The translations under genes and the position numbers were made by a program. Below the pieces are notes generated by a model. That model saw only the letters and a program-made list of their open reading frames with translations. It had not been told where the DNA came from and did not search any database. A stretch of 33,730 nt of DNA, from contig CANNCG010000002.1 of the NCBI GenBank assembly GCA_947502965.1, forward strand, positions 1-33,730, written 5' to 3'. The stretch's first letter is position 1. Each line of letters opens with the position of its first letter. Positions 1-9,218 of the stretch are shown one piece after another. This DNA comes from a bacterium (GTDB lineage: Bacteria; Margulisbacteria; Marinamargulisbacteria; SXXA01).

Positions 1-1
1 G

Positions 2-863
2 GGGACGCTGGATGCTGCGATCGTGAAGATCGTGACCAACTATCGGTCGACGCAAGACCGGTTGAGTGCGACCGCGAACCATGGGATCTCTGTGAGCTAT
101 GACATCCCGAGTGGGGAATTGCGTCTGAGTGGTGTGGCGACAGCGGCGGAATATGAATCGGTGCTGTCGGGTGTGGCGTACAACAATATTGCGGTGAGCC
201 CGTCGCCGTTGACAAAGCAGATACAGTTTGTGTTGGGGCGCAACGTGCCAACGACGCATAACTTGCATTTTTATGACAAGTATGGGGTGGATACCTTGCC
301 CGCGATCGCGCAGGAGTGGGCGGCTAGCACGCGGACACACGGCTATGTGACAGGCGCCGCACTGAGCTGGGAGCAGGCCCGTTTCTTGGCGAGTACGCGT
401 GCGTATTTGGGATGGAAGGGGTATTTGTCGACGGTGACCAGTTTATCTGAGGTACAGACGATAGGCAGATTGTTGACGGGAGAGGCATGGCTGGGGGCGA
501 CGGACCGTGCGAGTCAGAACAGCTGGCGGTGGGTGACGGGACCTGAGGGCTTGGAGAACAGTGGTGCTGGGCGTTTGTTTTCCAATGGGGGGACGTCGGG
601 TGGGCGGCTATTATACGTATTGGTCGTCAGGGCAACCGAGTGGGGGCTCTGGGGAGGACTATCTGCATATGGTGTATAGTCCGTTGTTGGGTGGTCAGTA
701 TCAATGGACGGATTTGCCCATAGGGGGGACGCTGCCTGTGTATCTCCCCAAGAAGTATGTTTCTGAGTATGGTGGTTTTGGCGGGGAGGCGACCTTTTGG
801 GTCGAATTTCCTGTCAAAGTCTTTGGCTCCAATCATACGATCTTTTTTGGGACGACGTTTTAG
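2..863 (+). CDS. C-terminal part of a large surface protein with cadherin/CSPG-like repeat and C-type-lectin-like domain; apparent frameshift at ~587-605
   Basis: Open from window edge in frame 2 (..DRLSATANHGISVSYDIPSGELRLSGVATAAEYESVLSGVAYNNI.., ..WLGATDRASQNSWRWVTGPEG..FSNGG); the lectin-fold homology continues in frame 3 (GGYYTYWSSGQPSGGSGEDYLHMVY..) to stop at 863, so ORFs 23-679 and 561-863 look like one gene split by a 1-nt shift. Confidence 0.7.
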
Positions 864-874
864 GGTGGGGACTG

Positions 875-989
875 TACCCATCCCAAAATGAAACCGGGAG
901 CGGATTCCTTTCCAAATCGCGCTTACCACCTATGAGGAGTAGGCTCCCGCCATGATTTGAAATCCATGTTTCATTTTGGAACGGGTATA
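875..989 (+). repeat. Palindromic MITE-like repeat, full copy 1
   Basis: TACCCATCCCAAAATGAAACC...GTTTCATTTTGGAACGGGTATA; long terminal inverted repeats; same family at 10409, 13856, 16492. Confidence 0.9.
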
Positions 990-1034
990 GATAGTCAATC
1001 CTGTTTTTTACAAAGGCCTATTTTGCGGCACTGC

Positions 1035-1066
1035 AAAAAAAAAGCCGAACACAACGTGTTCGGCTT
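1035..1066 (-). terminator. Intrinsic terminator downstream of tRNA-Ala
   Basis: Perfect 9-bp stem GCCGAACAC-AAC-GTGTTCGGC followed on the minus strand by a run of 9 T. Confidence 0.85.
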
Positions 1067-1079
1067 TGAATTGAATATT

Positions 1080-1155
<76 letters not shown>

Positions 1156-1160
1156 AAAGG

Positions 1161-1487
1161 TTAGTGGTGGTAAGCAACCCCACCGCGTTCTGAAAAGAGC
1201 CTGTCCAGATCATACATCTCACGAACGTTGTCTAGCAGAACATGAACAATAAAAGAACTTCCATCAAAAATCATCCAGCCACTCTCAGGCCTGCCTGAAA
1301 GCCGAGAGGCTTCTCTGTTTTTCCCTAGCGTTTTATCCGTTGTATCGACAATAGCACCCAAGTGAACAGAGTTTTGTGCTGTTACCAATATCACATCATC
1401 TACCAGGTCATGGGGACGAAGGGCATAACGAACAACATGCGTACCTTTAATATCTAGAAGCGCTTGAATAATGGTCTCGATGTTCAC
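1161..1487 (-). CDS. rsfS: Ribosomal silencing factor RsfS (Iojap family)
   Basis: DLVDDVILVTAQNSVHLGAIVDTTDKTL...SGWMIFDGSSFIVHVLLDNVREMYDLDRLF. GTG start at 1487 proposed because it overlaps the upstream stop as GTGA; the track ORF extends to 1553. Confidence 0.88.
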   Translation of the reverse strand: MNIETIIQALLDIKGTHVVRYALRPHDLVDDVILVTAQNSVHLGAIVDTTDKTLGKNREASRLSGRPESGWMIFDGSSFIVHVLLDNVREMYDLDRLFSERGGVAYHH

Positions 1488-2944
1488 GGGGTTACTGGTT
1501 TCGCTTCCTGAATCGGCTTCTGTTCGTAAATATGTTGTTTTGATGTGACCCAATCCTTACCCAATACAATGGTAATGCCCAATGTTTTTTCGGGCCTATC
1601 ATAGACAATTATCTTTGTAGGGTCAATTGAGAGAAGTTGGGACAATGCCAATGAAGCATCCATTTTGCCTTTCCAGTCGACGATAAGGGTCTCTTTGTAC
1701 TGAAAAGAAGCCGCATTTCCGGTGCGCCGTACAGCGATACCAAACTTTTTGAGATGGGCGGCTAGCCGGTTGGCTTGACCTGCGCCGCCATAGCCATTTA
1801 GGATTTCTACGACCAATTTTTGTTGTTTGAGGTATTGCTTGGGTTTGTTCAGATCGGTTTGTTGGCTAAACCAATTGACCTCTTTGAGCGTCATGTTGCG
1901 ACGGGAATCTTTGCTGGCATCCGTGTCTTCGGTGTTGATTTTGGCGATGACTTCTTTGTCTGCAATACTGCCAAATCCCATGAGGGTCTGGACGACCTTG
2001 TCTACAGTGGCCAGGTCGGGCCGCCAATAGCTGACCCCGCCAATGAGGGCGGCGCTGCCGGGGAGCGTCGCTGTGTCCATGCGGTTGGCATTAAAGGCTT
2101 CTTTGAATTGCAAGGCCATGCCAGCAATCTGTCGGGAGCTCATATCCGTGTCCACCATACGGCTCATACGTCCCAAAATAATGGGAAGCTCTGTGGGGTT
2201 ACCACTAGCGAGCATTTTTTTTGCAAAGGCTTGCACAAATGACTGCTGACGTTGGATACGTCCCAAGTCGGCGTTACCATCATGTCGGAAGCGTAGATAT
2301 TGAACGGCCTGCTTGCCATTGAGGTTTTGATTTCCTTTTTTGAAGTCGATATAGAGGTCTCCCGCTTGATCCATGTAGTAAAGGTCTTTGGGTATCTCTA
2401 CGGTGACGCCACCAATTTGGTCAATGAGGGTTTCCACCCCAGACATGTTAACCTTGATATGGTAGTCGATAGGCACCCGAATAAAGTCACTGACTGTTTG
2501 TCGCGTGAGTGGGATGCCGCCATAGGCATAGGCGTGGTTGATTTTGGTCCAGCCAATTTCTGGGATTTTTACCCTTGTGTCACGGGGGATAGACAGCACA
2601 CCGATACGGTTTTTTTCTGCATTTAGATGGATGACCATGAGGGTGTCTGCCCGTTGTACCTTGGCGGTGTTGTCAACGCCAATTACCAGTACGTTTACAC
2701 CACTTAATTTTTCTTTTGGGGCCAGCATCAATAAAAATTCTAAAACGGCGATACGGCTGAGTGCAGCAGAAATGAGAAAAGTAAGAATATAAAAAAATAG
2801 GGCGATCCCAATGGGGATAAGTGACAGTTTGATCCACGTTTTGGGAGAAACACGGGCCAGTTTTCTACCTAACCGAGCCAAAAACCAGAGCGTGGCACCT
2901 ACAGACTGTATAACCAGTGTGAAGACAAAACGAATAAACGGCAT
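1484..2944 (-). CDS. LytR-CpsA-Psr (LCP) family protein with LytR C-terminal domain
   Basis: N-terminal TM segment, NVLVIGVDNTAKVQRADTLMVIHLNAEKNRIGVLSIPRDTRVKIPEIGWTKINHAYAYGG, RFRHDGNADLGRIQRQQSF; C-terminal VEILNGYGGAGQANRLAAHLKKFGI. Confidence 0.93.
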   Translation of the reverse strand: MPFIRFVFTLVIQSVGATLWFLARLGRKLARVSPKTWIKLSLIPIGIALFFYILTFLISAALSRIAVLEFLLMLAPKEKLSGVNVLVIGVDNTAKVQRADTLMVIHLNAEKNRIGVLSIPRDTRVKIPEIGWTKINHAYAYGGIPLTRQTVSDFIRVPIDYHIKVNMSGVETLIDQIGGVTVEIPKDLYYMDQAGDLYIDFKKGNQNLNGKQAVQYLRFRHDGNADLGRIQRQQSFVQAFAKKMLASGNPTELPIILGRMSRMVDTDMSSRQIAGMALQFKEAFNANRMDTATLPGSAALIGGVSYWRPDLATVDKVVQTLMGFGSIADKEVIAKINTEDTDASKDSRRNMTLKEVNWFSQQTDLNKPKQYLKQQKLVVEILNGYGGAGQANRLAAHLKKFGIAVRRTGNAASFQYKETLIVDWKGKMDASLALSQLLSIDPTKIIVYDRPEKTLGITIVLGKDWVTSKQHIYEQKPIQEAKPVTP

Positions 2945-2975
2945 GAAAGTCCTTCAAGAATAAAATTTTGCTGGG

Positions 2976-3662
2976 TTAGTAATAACGTGAAACATGGGTT
3001 TTCCAGTAGTGGAGGGAGGCCCCTGTCATACCATTCGAATGCGCATTGTAACAGCGAAGTGTCAAAGGATGAATAGCTTTTTGTTGCTTGGTGAGCCCTA
3101 TAATGCCGCTCGTTACAATGATGGCAATGGCGAGTCCCAGTTTGTCTCCAAATGAAAGCTCATGGAGCACGTCGTTTTGAAAGATGTCTGCAAGGACGGC
3201 TCTGTCTGCAAAGGGGCGTCCAGGCTCTATGTAGTCTGCGATGTATAGGATGCTGTCCAAAGGGGACATGTTTCCCGTGCCGGTGGTGTGGTAGCGAATA
3301 GCACGGGATATCTCGGCGTCCTGCGGTCCCAATAGCTGTTCACTCATGCATGGTCCGGCGAAGGCATGCCAGACGGCGGGATAACGGATATACGTGCTGG
3401 CGTACCAAGGATGCTTGGCGATACCAGCATCACAGAGTTTTTGCGGGGACATGGCTTTTGCGATGTCATGCAGAAGCCCTGCGCTGTAGGCTTTTTCTGG
3501 TAAAAATTTAGAAGTGGCGCTGTCGCAAGGCTGCAAAAGCGCCAACTGTCTCGCGGTTTCAGCCACGCGTAGGCTGTGTGCGACACGAGACTTGGGCAGA
3601 TACTGCTCCAAAAGCGGCAGTATCTGCCCCATCATATCCTGCATTTTAGAAAAGAAACCCAA
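2976..3662 (-). CDS. yqeK: YqeK-like HD-domain hydrolase (bis(5'-nucleosyl)-tetraphosphatase, symmetrical)
   Basis: SRVAHSLRVAETARQLA..YSAGLLHDIAKAMSPQKL..WHAFAGPCMSEQLLG..AIRYHTTGTGNMSPLDSILYIADYIEPGRPF; position next to LCP and rsfS fits known synteny. Confidence 0.9.
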   Translation of the reverse strand: MGFFSKMQDMMGQILPLLEQYLPKSRVAHSLRVAETARQLALLQPCDSATSKFLPEKAYSAGLLHDIAKAMSPQKLCDAGIAKHPWYASTYIRYPAVWHAFAGPCMSEQLLGPQDAEISRAIRYHTTGTGNMSPLDSILYIADYIEPGRPFADRAVLADIFQNDVLHELSFGDKLGLAIAIIVTSGIIGLTKQQKAIHPLTLRCYNAHSNGMTGASLHYWKTHVSRYY

Positions 3663-4776
3663 GCTCTACCATGTGATAGCTAATGGGGGCTTTACCTGCA
3701 ACATCACCGAGTTCTTTGGAGACATAGGCGTAGTTGAGGTGAAAGACAGTGAGGTCTAGACCTGCTCCAAAGACAGGGTACCCTTGTGATAATCCTGTCC
3801 GAAAACTGACCAAATTCCCGAAAAATTTCTTTTCAACACCCATGTAGAGTCCTGTGAAAAAACTTCTGGAGGGGTAGAGATGGTAGTCTGCGGCAAGCTC
3901 AAACTTTCCGAGATACGGAAAATCTGGGGTCATGGCAATCCCGACGAGGGTGCTGACAGGCAGTTTCACTGCGACAGACTGGGGTTTTGTGAGGACTTTT
4001 TTGTTGCCGTTGAGGGTGCCTGCGATATTGCGGACGGCCATTCCAAAGGTGCCGGTCTGTCCGTAAAAATCGAAGGGGGTCAATAGTCCAAGGTCAATGC
4101 CAAAACCTGTGACGCCATACGTTTGGCCAATACGGTCTTTGAGTGTGTCTTGATTGATGGCTTGGATGAGGTCTGCGGATTTCATGATGAGTTCATCATC
4201 GCCTGTGAGGTTGTCGTAGATGATACTGCGGTTGATGTATTTGCCAGAGATGCCCACGGTGACAGGGTGGGACATTACCGTGGTCTGATGCGAAATCCCA
4301 GCAGCCAGTGCCAGGTCTGTATTGCCTTTCATTTTCATCGTCGGATCGACTTTGTTGACAATTTGGGTGAGGGTTTCGATGCCCCCAAACGCACCCACGC
4401 CAAAATCTTTTTGAACATAGGATAGGAGTGGCGTAATCTGTAAATTGAGGCTCCCCTTGAATGGGATTAAGTCTTTGAGGGCGGCCTCTTGGTCTGCGCC
4501 GTCATCATTGAGGGTATTAAATTTGGACAAATTTTCCAGATAGTGGGTGCCCAATTCAGCGCGAAGTCTAGGGAATTTGAGGTGATAGCTGATGACATTG
4601 TTGAGACCGGCGGGATTGAGATAGAGGGCGCTGTCATCCCTGACACTGGCAACGCCGGCATTGCCCATGCCAAGTTTTCGAATATTATTGAACAGGAGGT
4701 CTGGCGTGTCGGCCATGACGGTGGCGCCCACCATGGTGCTCATACACAGGGCATAAAAAAGATTTTTGGTGTTCAT
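3646..4776 (-). CDS. Putative outer-membrane beta-barrel protein (TraF/PorV/FadL-like)
   Basis: Signal peptide then NNIRKLGMGNAGVASVRDDSALYLNPAGLNNV, a typical N-terminus of this barrel class; C-terminus ends in aromatic (ELGFLF). Confidence 0.7.
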   Translation of the reverse strand: MNTKNLFYALCMSTMVGATVMADTPDLLFNNIRKLGMGNAGVASVRDDSALYLNPAGLNNVISYHLKFPRLRAELGTHYLENLSKFNTLNDDGADQEAALKDLIPFKGSLNLQITPLLSYVQKDFGVGAFGGIETLTQIVNKVDPTMKMKGNTDLALAAGISHQTTVMSHPVTVGISGKYINRSIIYDNLTGDDELIMKSADLIQAINQDTLKDRIGQTYGVTGFGIDLGLLTPFDFYGQTGTFGMAVRNIAGTLNGNKKVLTKPQSVAVKLPVSTLVGIAMTPDFPYLGKFELAADYHLYPSRSFFTGLYMGVEKKFFGNLVSFRTGLSQGYPVFGAGLDLTVFHLNYAYVSKELGDVAGKAPISYHMVELGFLF

Positions 4777-4787
4777 TTGTATTCCAT

Positions 4788-5705
4788 TTAGGGTGTCTTG
4801 ATATAGGTAAAGATTTTGGCTAATGCGGCTATAATTACGAATTCTCTTTGATCTGGTGACTCGGGTAGAGCGACAATGTATGCGTCGATACCTGTGACCG
4901 GAGTAGCCGTGCCATTGACATATTTTTGTAGTCTGAAAGTTTGTCTGTCTTTTACGGCTGTATGGAGATTTTTCAAGTTGAGCCCAACAACCCGAATCTT
5001 TTCGGCTTGTTGCAATTGGTGTTGTGTAAGCGCATTGGCGGAACTGAAGCCATTAAGGGCATTTTCAGCATAGTAAAAAACAGTCCGGCTACCGCCCATC
5101 AGATAGTCGAGGGCTTCTTCATAGGTTGCGACTGCGCTTGTTTTTGTAACGGTGCCCTCTGTGGCGATATGAAAGACCCGGGTGGTCATTTTGACGACAA
5201 CAGTGAGATTCGCCAAGCCTCTGAGAAATTGTTTGTTTGTTTTCAGAGAAGATTCGCTTCCTGAGGAAATTCTTACTGAGCTCATGGCGCTCAGATTCCC
5301 ACCACCCAATTCGTAGGCCATGTTGAAGGTGTCTGCAATTTCTTGTGAATCAGAGGGGGTAATCTCAAACATAGTGCTGAGCGTGTCGATAAGATTGGCT
5401 TCGTTGGTTTTTTTTAAGATACTGGTGAGTGAGAGGGGTGATATAGCGTGGATTCCTAGGAGCGCGCTTCCTTTTTCGGCATAGGCGGCTTGTTTTTCCT
5501 CTGTGCTTGCATTGGGGTTGTGAATGGTCGCCTGCGAGAGTGATAGTGCTCTGGCATAGTCGCCGTTCTCATTGGCTTCTTGGGCTGTTCTTGCGGCGGT
5601 GTCTCCGTCAAGACCCTTGAAGAGGCTTTCTCCACAACCGGGTAAGAATAAAAATGTCGCTAGACATAAACAGGCTGTTACAATCGACATATATCGTTTT
5701 TTCAT
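4788..5705 (-). CDS. Putative lipoprotein with TPR-like N-terminal region
   Basis: MKKRYMSIVTACLCLATFLFLPGCGES lipobox; ANENGDYARALSLSQATIHNPNASTEEKQAAYAEKGSALLG. Confidence 0.75.
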   Translation of the reverse strand: MKKRYMSIVTACLCLATFLFLPGCGESLFKGLDGDTAARTAQEANENGDYARALSLSQATIHNPNASTEEKQAAYAEKGSALLGIHAISPLSLTSILKKTNEANLIDTLSTMFEITPSDSQEIADTFNMAYELGGGNLSAMSSVRISSGSESSLKTNKQFLRGLANLTVVVKMTTRVFHIATEGTVTKTSAVATYEEALDYLMGGSRTVFYYAENALNGFSSANALTQHQLQQAEKIRVVGLNLKNLHTAVKDRQTFRLQKYVNGTATPVTGIDAYIVALPESPDQREFVIIAALAKIFTYIKTP

Positions 5706-5987
5706 GTATAGACCCTCTCTTTCCTTGATGTATTTTCGTATGCACTAAAGTATCCATCGTAGCCATGCGTCTATGAAACGACAAGGTGGAATTGTATGCG
5801 GTTTTTTTTGGGGTACTCAGCGTCCCCTTCTTTTTTCTTTCTCGGTTTTGCCGAGAAAAAATTTTTTTTGAAAGTTTTGCGCATTTTTGATCCCGTTTCT
5901 GTATCGTACTGGTTAGGTTTTGCTTGTTCACGCCAGTGCTTAGACATATATAAGAATGAGGGGTAAACTACCCCAAACAATAGGAGA

Positions 5988-6809
5988 GTGTGCGTGATCA
6001 TGAAAAATAACACCGCAATATCGTGGGTGTTTCTAGGGGTTCTGCTGGTCGCTACATGGGGTGGCTTGACTGGCTGTAGTGCGGTTCCCATCACAGGCCG
6101 TAGCCGCTCTGTGGTGATGGATGAGGCACGGCTCGCCTCTGTGAGTGAAACCGAATACAAAAAGCTCATGTCACAATCCAAAGAATCGCAAGATGCCTCT
6201 GCGAATGCCATGGTCTCTCGTGTGGCCAAACAGATGGTTGCGGCGACGGAGTCCCTTGCAAAAGACTATGGTTTTTCCCAGGATTTGGCCTTTTATAAAT
6301 GGAGATTCACCCTGATTGAGGATCCCAAGATGGTCAATGCCTTTTGTTTGCCAGGGGGCAAAATTGTGGTCTATACGGGTATTTTGCCCATTGCGCAAGA
6401 TGACGCTGGTTTGGCGGTGATCGTGGGCCATGAGATCGCGCATGCCATTGCCAAACATGGCAATGAACGTATGAGCCAAACGGCTTTGGTTAATTTGGGT
6501 AGCATTATTTTGGACAAAACATTGGAGACGTCTACTGAGGAAACCAAAAGTTTGTTTGGAGGGATTTACGGGCTAGGGACAACCTTGGGTGTTTTGTTGC
6601 CCTATAGCCGCTTACACGAAACAGAGGCGGATCGTATTGGGTTGATTCTCATGAAAAAGGCTGGCTATGACCCAAAAGCGGCGATTGGATTTTGGCAACG
6701 GATGTCGGCGCAATCTGGGGGGAAAACCCCTGCTGAATTTTTGTCCACACACCCGTCGGATGCCACTAGGATTGCCGATATTAAAGCGTTAATAGACAAG
6801 GGACTTTAG
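5988..6809 (+). CDS. M48-family zinc metalloprotease lipoprotein
   Basis: LTGCSAVPITGRS lipobox; HEIAHAIAKHGNERMS zinc motif; YSRLHETEADRIGLILMKKAGYDPKAAIGFWQRM; FLSTHPSDATRI. Confidence 0.94.
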   Translation: MCVIMKNNTAISWVFLGVLLVATWGGLTGCSAVPITGRSRSVVMDEARLASVSETEYKKLMSQSKESQDASANAMVSRVAKQMVAATESLAKDYGFSQDLAFYKWRFTLIEDPKMVNAFCLPGGKIVVYTGILPIAQDDAGLAVIVGHEIAHAIAKHGNERMSQTALVNLGSIILDKTLETSTEETKSLFGGIYGLGTTLGVLLPYSRLHETEADRIGLILMKKAGYDPKAAIGFWQRMSAQSGGKTPAEFLSTHPSDATRIADIKALIDKGL

Positions 6810-6965
6810 TTTTTCGGGGGAAGCCCCCAAGCCACTGCGCCGTTCTTCTTTGGGGTTAATTTGTAAGCTTGTTTATTTTTTAGTTGCGTTATATTTTTAT
6901 TTATTATTTTTAAATTACGAATTTTATTTTCAACCCATGCCAATGCCCTGTTTCTGGGTATCGTA

Positions 6966-9188
6966 TTGGGACACTACACGCTGTACCAGTATCTCCCCTT
7001 GGCGTGGGCGCTTTGTATAGGGGTAGGATTGGCCATTGGCAGTTGTTTTTTTCTCGAAAAACGCTGGCAAATGGCAATGTGTATCGGCATATGGGCCATG
7101 TCTGGATTTCACGGGATTCGGGATGCGACCTTTTGTCTCGATACGGGAGGTGACTTTTCGGGGCAGATTCAGGTCATGACGGTGCCTGAAAAAACAATCA
7201 CAGGAGGGTGGCGATTCATAGGACAATCAGCGGAATCATCTCGCTACAGTGTGAGCCTTCGAAAGCGGGAGTCGCCACAGTTGGGAGATGTTTTCGCGAG
7301 TACGGGTCTTGTGGATCCTGGAAGCCCCCCTCGAAACCCTGGTTCTTCGGACATGCGCGACTATCTCAAGAGAGCGCGTTTGTCGGGCTTCCTGCGGCTA
7401 AAATCAGTAGAAAAAGTGGGACAGGAGGCGCCGCTATGGACCGGTTTTGTGGCGGGATTGCGGCATCGCTTGGTCAGCGCAACGCAGGCAACCCTTCCAG
7501 AAAATTATGCCAATTTATTGATAGGGCTCATTCTTGGCGACAAGGGGATCACCTTGGATGCGACATGGGAATCTTGGTATCGTAATCTAGGGCTGATTCA
7601 TATATTGGTGGTGTCTGGGTCTCAAGTGAGTTTGTTGAGTGGGATTTGCTTTCTGATGTTAAGGCCTTTGCGTCTTTCTGGTTTGTATCAATACGGCATT
7701 ATGACTAGTATTAATATTTTGTTTTATTCCTTAACCGGTGGCGGAGAGTCTATTTTTAGGGCCATTCTGATGACGCAGATTCTGCTCTATCTAAAGCTTA
7801 TAAGACAAAATAGCAATGCCCTGGATATTCTCTGTACCACGGCCTTGGTAATGGTTTTGTGGGATCCTGCTTTGGCTTTTAATTTGGGGTCCCAGTTGTC
7901 TTTTTTGGCGACAGCATCGCTTATTTTTGGGGTGCCTGCCATGACCCAAAAAATGCAAAGAATACCCCCTTTTCTTCGTGAAATGTTGGCATTGAGTGTG
8001 GCGCCTTTTATCTTTACGGCCCCTTTGATTTGGCATCACTTTCAGGGGGTCTCGATACTATCTCCTTTGGCGAATATGCTCGTATTGCCCTTGATTGAAA
8101 TCTTGGTGCCGATTGGCTTTTTTTGTATGGCGGGCAATGCACTTGTCCCATGGCTGGTGACCTGGCCGATGCAAGGCTGTTTGGGGTTGATGCAAGGGCT
8201 CAATGCCCTTGTTTCCGGATTGGTATCTTTGGGCGTGAAACCCGTTTTGTTGCCCAAAATAGACTTGTTGCATACAGGGCTCTTGTATCTGGGTGGCTAT
8301 ATGGCTGGCTGGGGATCTCAGCCTCAGATACGTCGGTATGGGGTCTGTCTCTTGCTGGGTATCTGTGTCAGTGTGACGGTGATGACATGGTGGCCACGTG
8401 CGTATTACACGGTGACCTATTTGGACGTGGGGCAGGGCGATGCAACCTTGATTCAGACGCCGCATGGGAGGACCTATTTGATTGATGCTGGCAACCGGGT
8501 TGTGGATTTTCGTACAGGAAAGGTTTTGTGGGATATGGGGGAGCGTGTGGTGCTGCCCGCCTTGCGGTATTACGGGGCGCGTCGTTTGGAGGGGGTGCTA
8601 TTGACACACTTTGATATGGACCATGTTGGGGGTGCTCAAAGTGTGATGGAGAGCATGTCTGTGACTACGCTTTTGACGCACCACGCGCCAGATTTGGCGA
8701 AGGCGGGGCTCTCCGAAACGTTGCCGTTATGGCGTATAGAGCAGCCGGTCAAGTGGGTGTTGGATAAAGGGGCCTATCTTTTGTTTTTTCCGTTTGCTTT
8801 TCAGAAAAATACGGCAAACGAAAACGAAAGATCGGTGGTGTGTCAGCTTGTCATTGGCGACCATCGTTTTTTATTTACAGGGGATTTGGAGGCCGAGGGG
8901 GAGGCGTATTTGGCGGCAACCTACGGGGATGCCTTGCGTTCGGAGATCTTTAAGGCGGGGCATCACGGGAGCAAAACATCGAGCACGGCGGCCCTGCTGC
9001 GCTATGTGCAACCTGACATAACGGTCATCAGTGTCGGTGAAAAAAACCGATATGGACATCCCCATAAAGACGTCGTGGACAGATTTAAATCAGAAGGTAT
9101 ACGTATCTATCGCACAGATAGAGAGGGCGCTGTAGAGCTCAAAACAAATGGGAAGACAGTGTGGGTGAAGACCTACGTAACCGAGTAG
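6966..9188 (+). CDS. comEC: DNA internalization-related competence protein ComEC/Rec2
   Basis: Multi-TM competence domain (LIGLILGDKG..LIHILVVSGSQVSLLSG) plus C-terminal metallo-beta-lactamase domain (YLDVGQGDATLIQTPHGRTYLIDAGN, LLTHFDMDHVGG, LFTGDLE, KAGHHGSKTSS). Confidence 0.93.
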   Translation: MGHYTLYQYLPLAWALCIGVGLAIGSCFFLEKRWQMAMCIGIWAMSGFHGIRDATFCLDTGGDFSGQIQVMTVPEKTITGGWRFIGQSAESSRYSVSLRKRESPQLGDVFASTGLVDPGSPPRNPGSSDMRDYLKRARLSGFLRLKSVEKVGQEAPLWTGFVAGLRHRLVSATQATLPENYANLLIGLILGDKGITLDATWESWYRNLGLIHILVVSGSQVSLLSGICFLMLRPLRLSGLYQYGIMTSINILFYSLTGGGESIFRAILMTQILLYLKLIRQNSNALDILCTTALVMVLWDPALAFNLGSQLSFLATASLIFGVPAMTQKMQRIPPFLREMLALSVAPFIFTAPLIWHHFQGVSILSPLANMLVLPLIEILVPIGFFCMAGNALVPWLVTWPMQGCLGLMQGLNALVSGLVSLGVKPVLLPKIDLLHTGLLYLGGYMAGWGSQPQIRRYGVCLLLGICVSVTVMTWWPRAYYTVTYLDVGQGDATLIQTPHGRTYLIDAGNRVVDFRTGKVLWDMGERVVLPALRYYGARRLEGVLLTHFDMDHVGGAQSVMESMSVTTLLTHHAPDLAKAGLSETLPLWRIEQPVKWVLDKGAYLLFFPFAFQKNTANENERSVVCQLVIGDHRFLFTGDLEAEGEAYLAATYGDALRSEIFKAGHHGSKTSSTAALLRYVQPDITVISVGEKNRYGHPHKDVVDRFKSEGIRIYRTDREGAVELKTNGKTVWVKTYVTE

Positions 9189-9218
9189 TCATTGGATAAG
9201 GTTGGGTGTCGTCGTCGT

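Noticed and set aside
1820-2792. Plus-strand ORFs opposite the LCP gene (1820-2242, 2300-2626, 2538-2792), and similar antisense ORFs throughout
   Set aside because: They lie opposite well-supported coding genes and show no recognisable motifs; treated as chance antisense frames.
5771-6229. Minus-strand ORFs 5608-5931 and 5771-6229 over the divergent region
   Set aside because: Low-complexity basic translation, overlap the M48 gene and the lipoprotein start; no motif support.
6812-6832. CGGGGGAAGCCCCC hairpin after the M48 gene as a terminator
   Set aside because: Only a short stem with no following T-tract; too weak to call.
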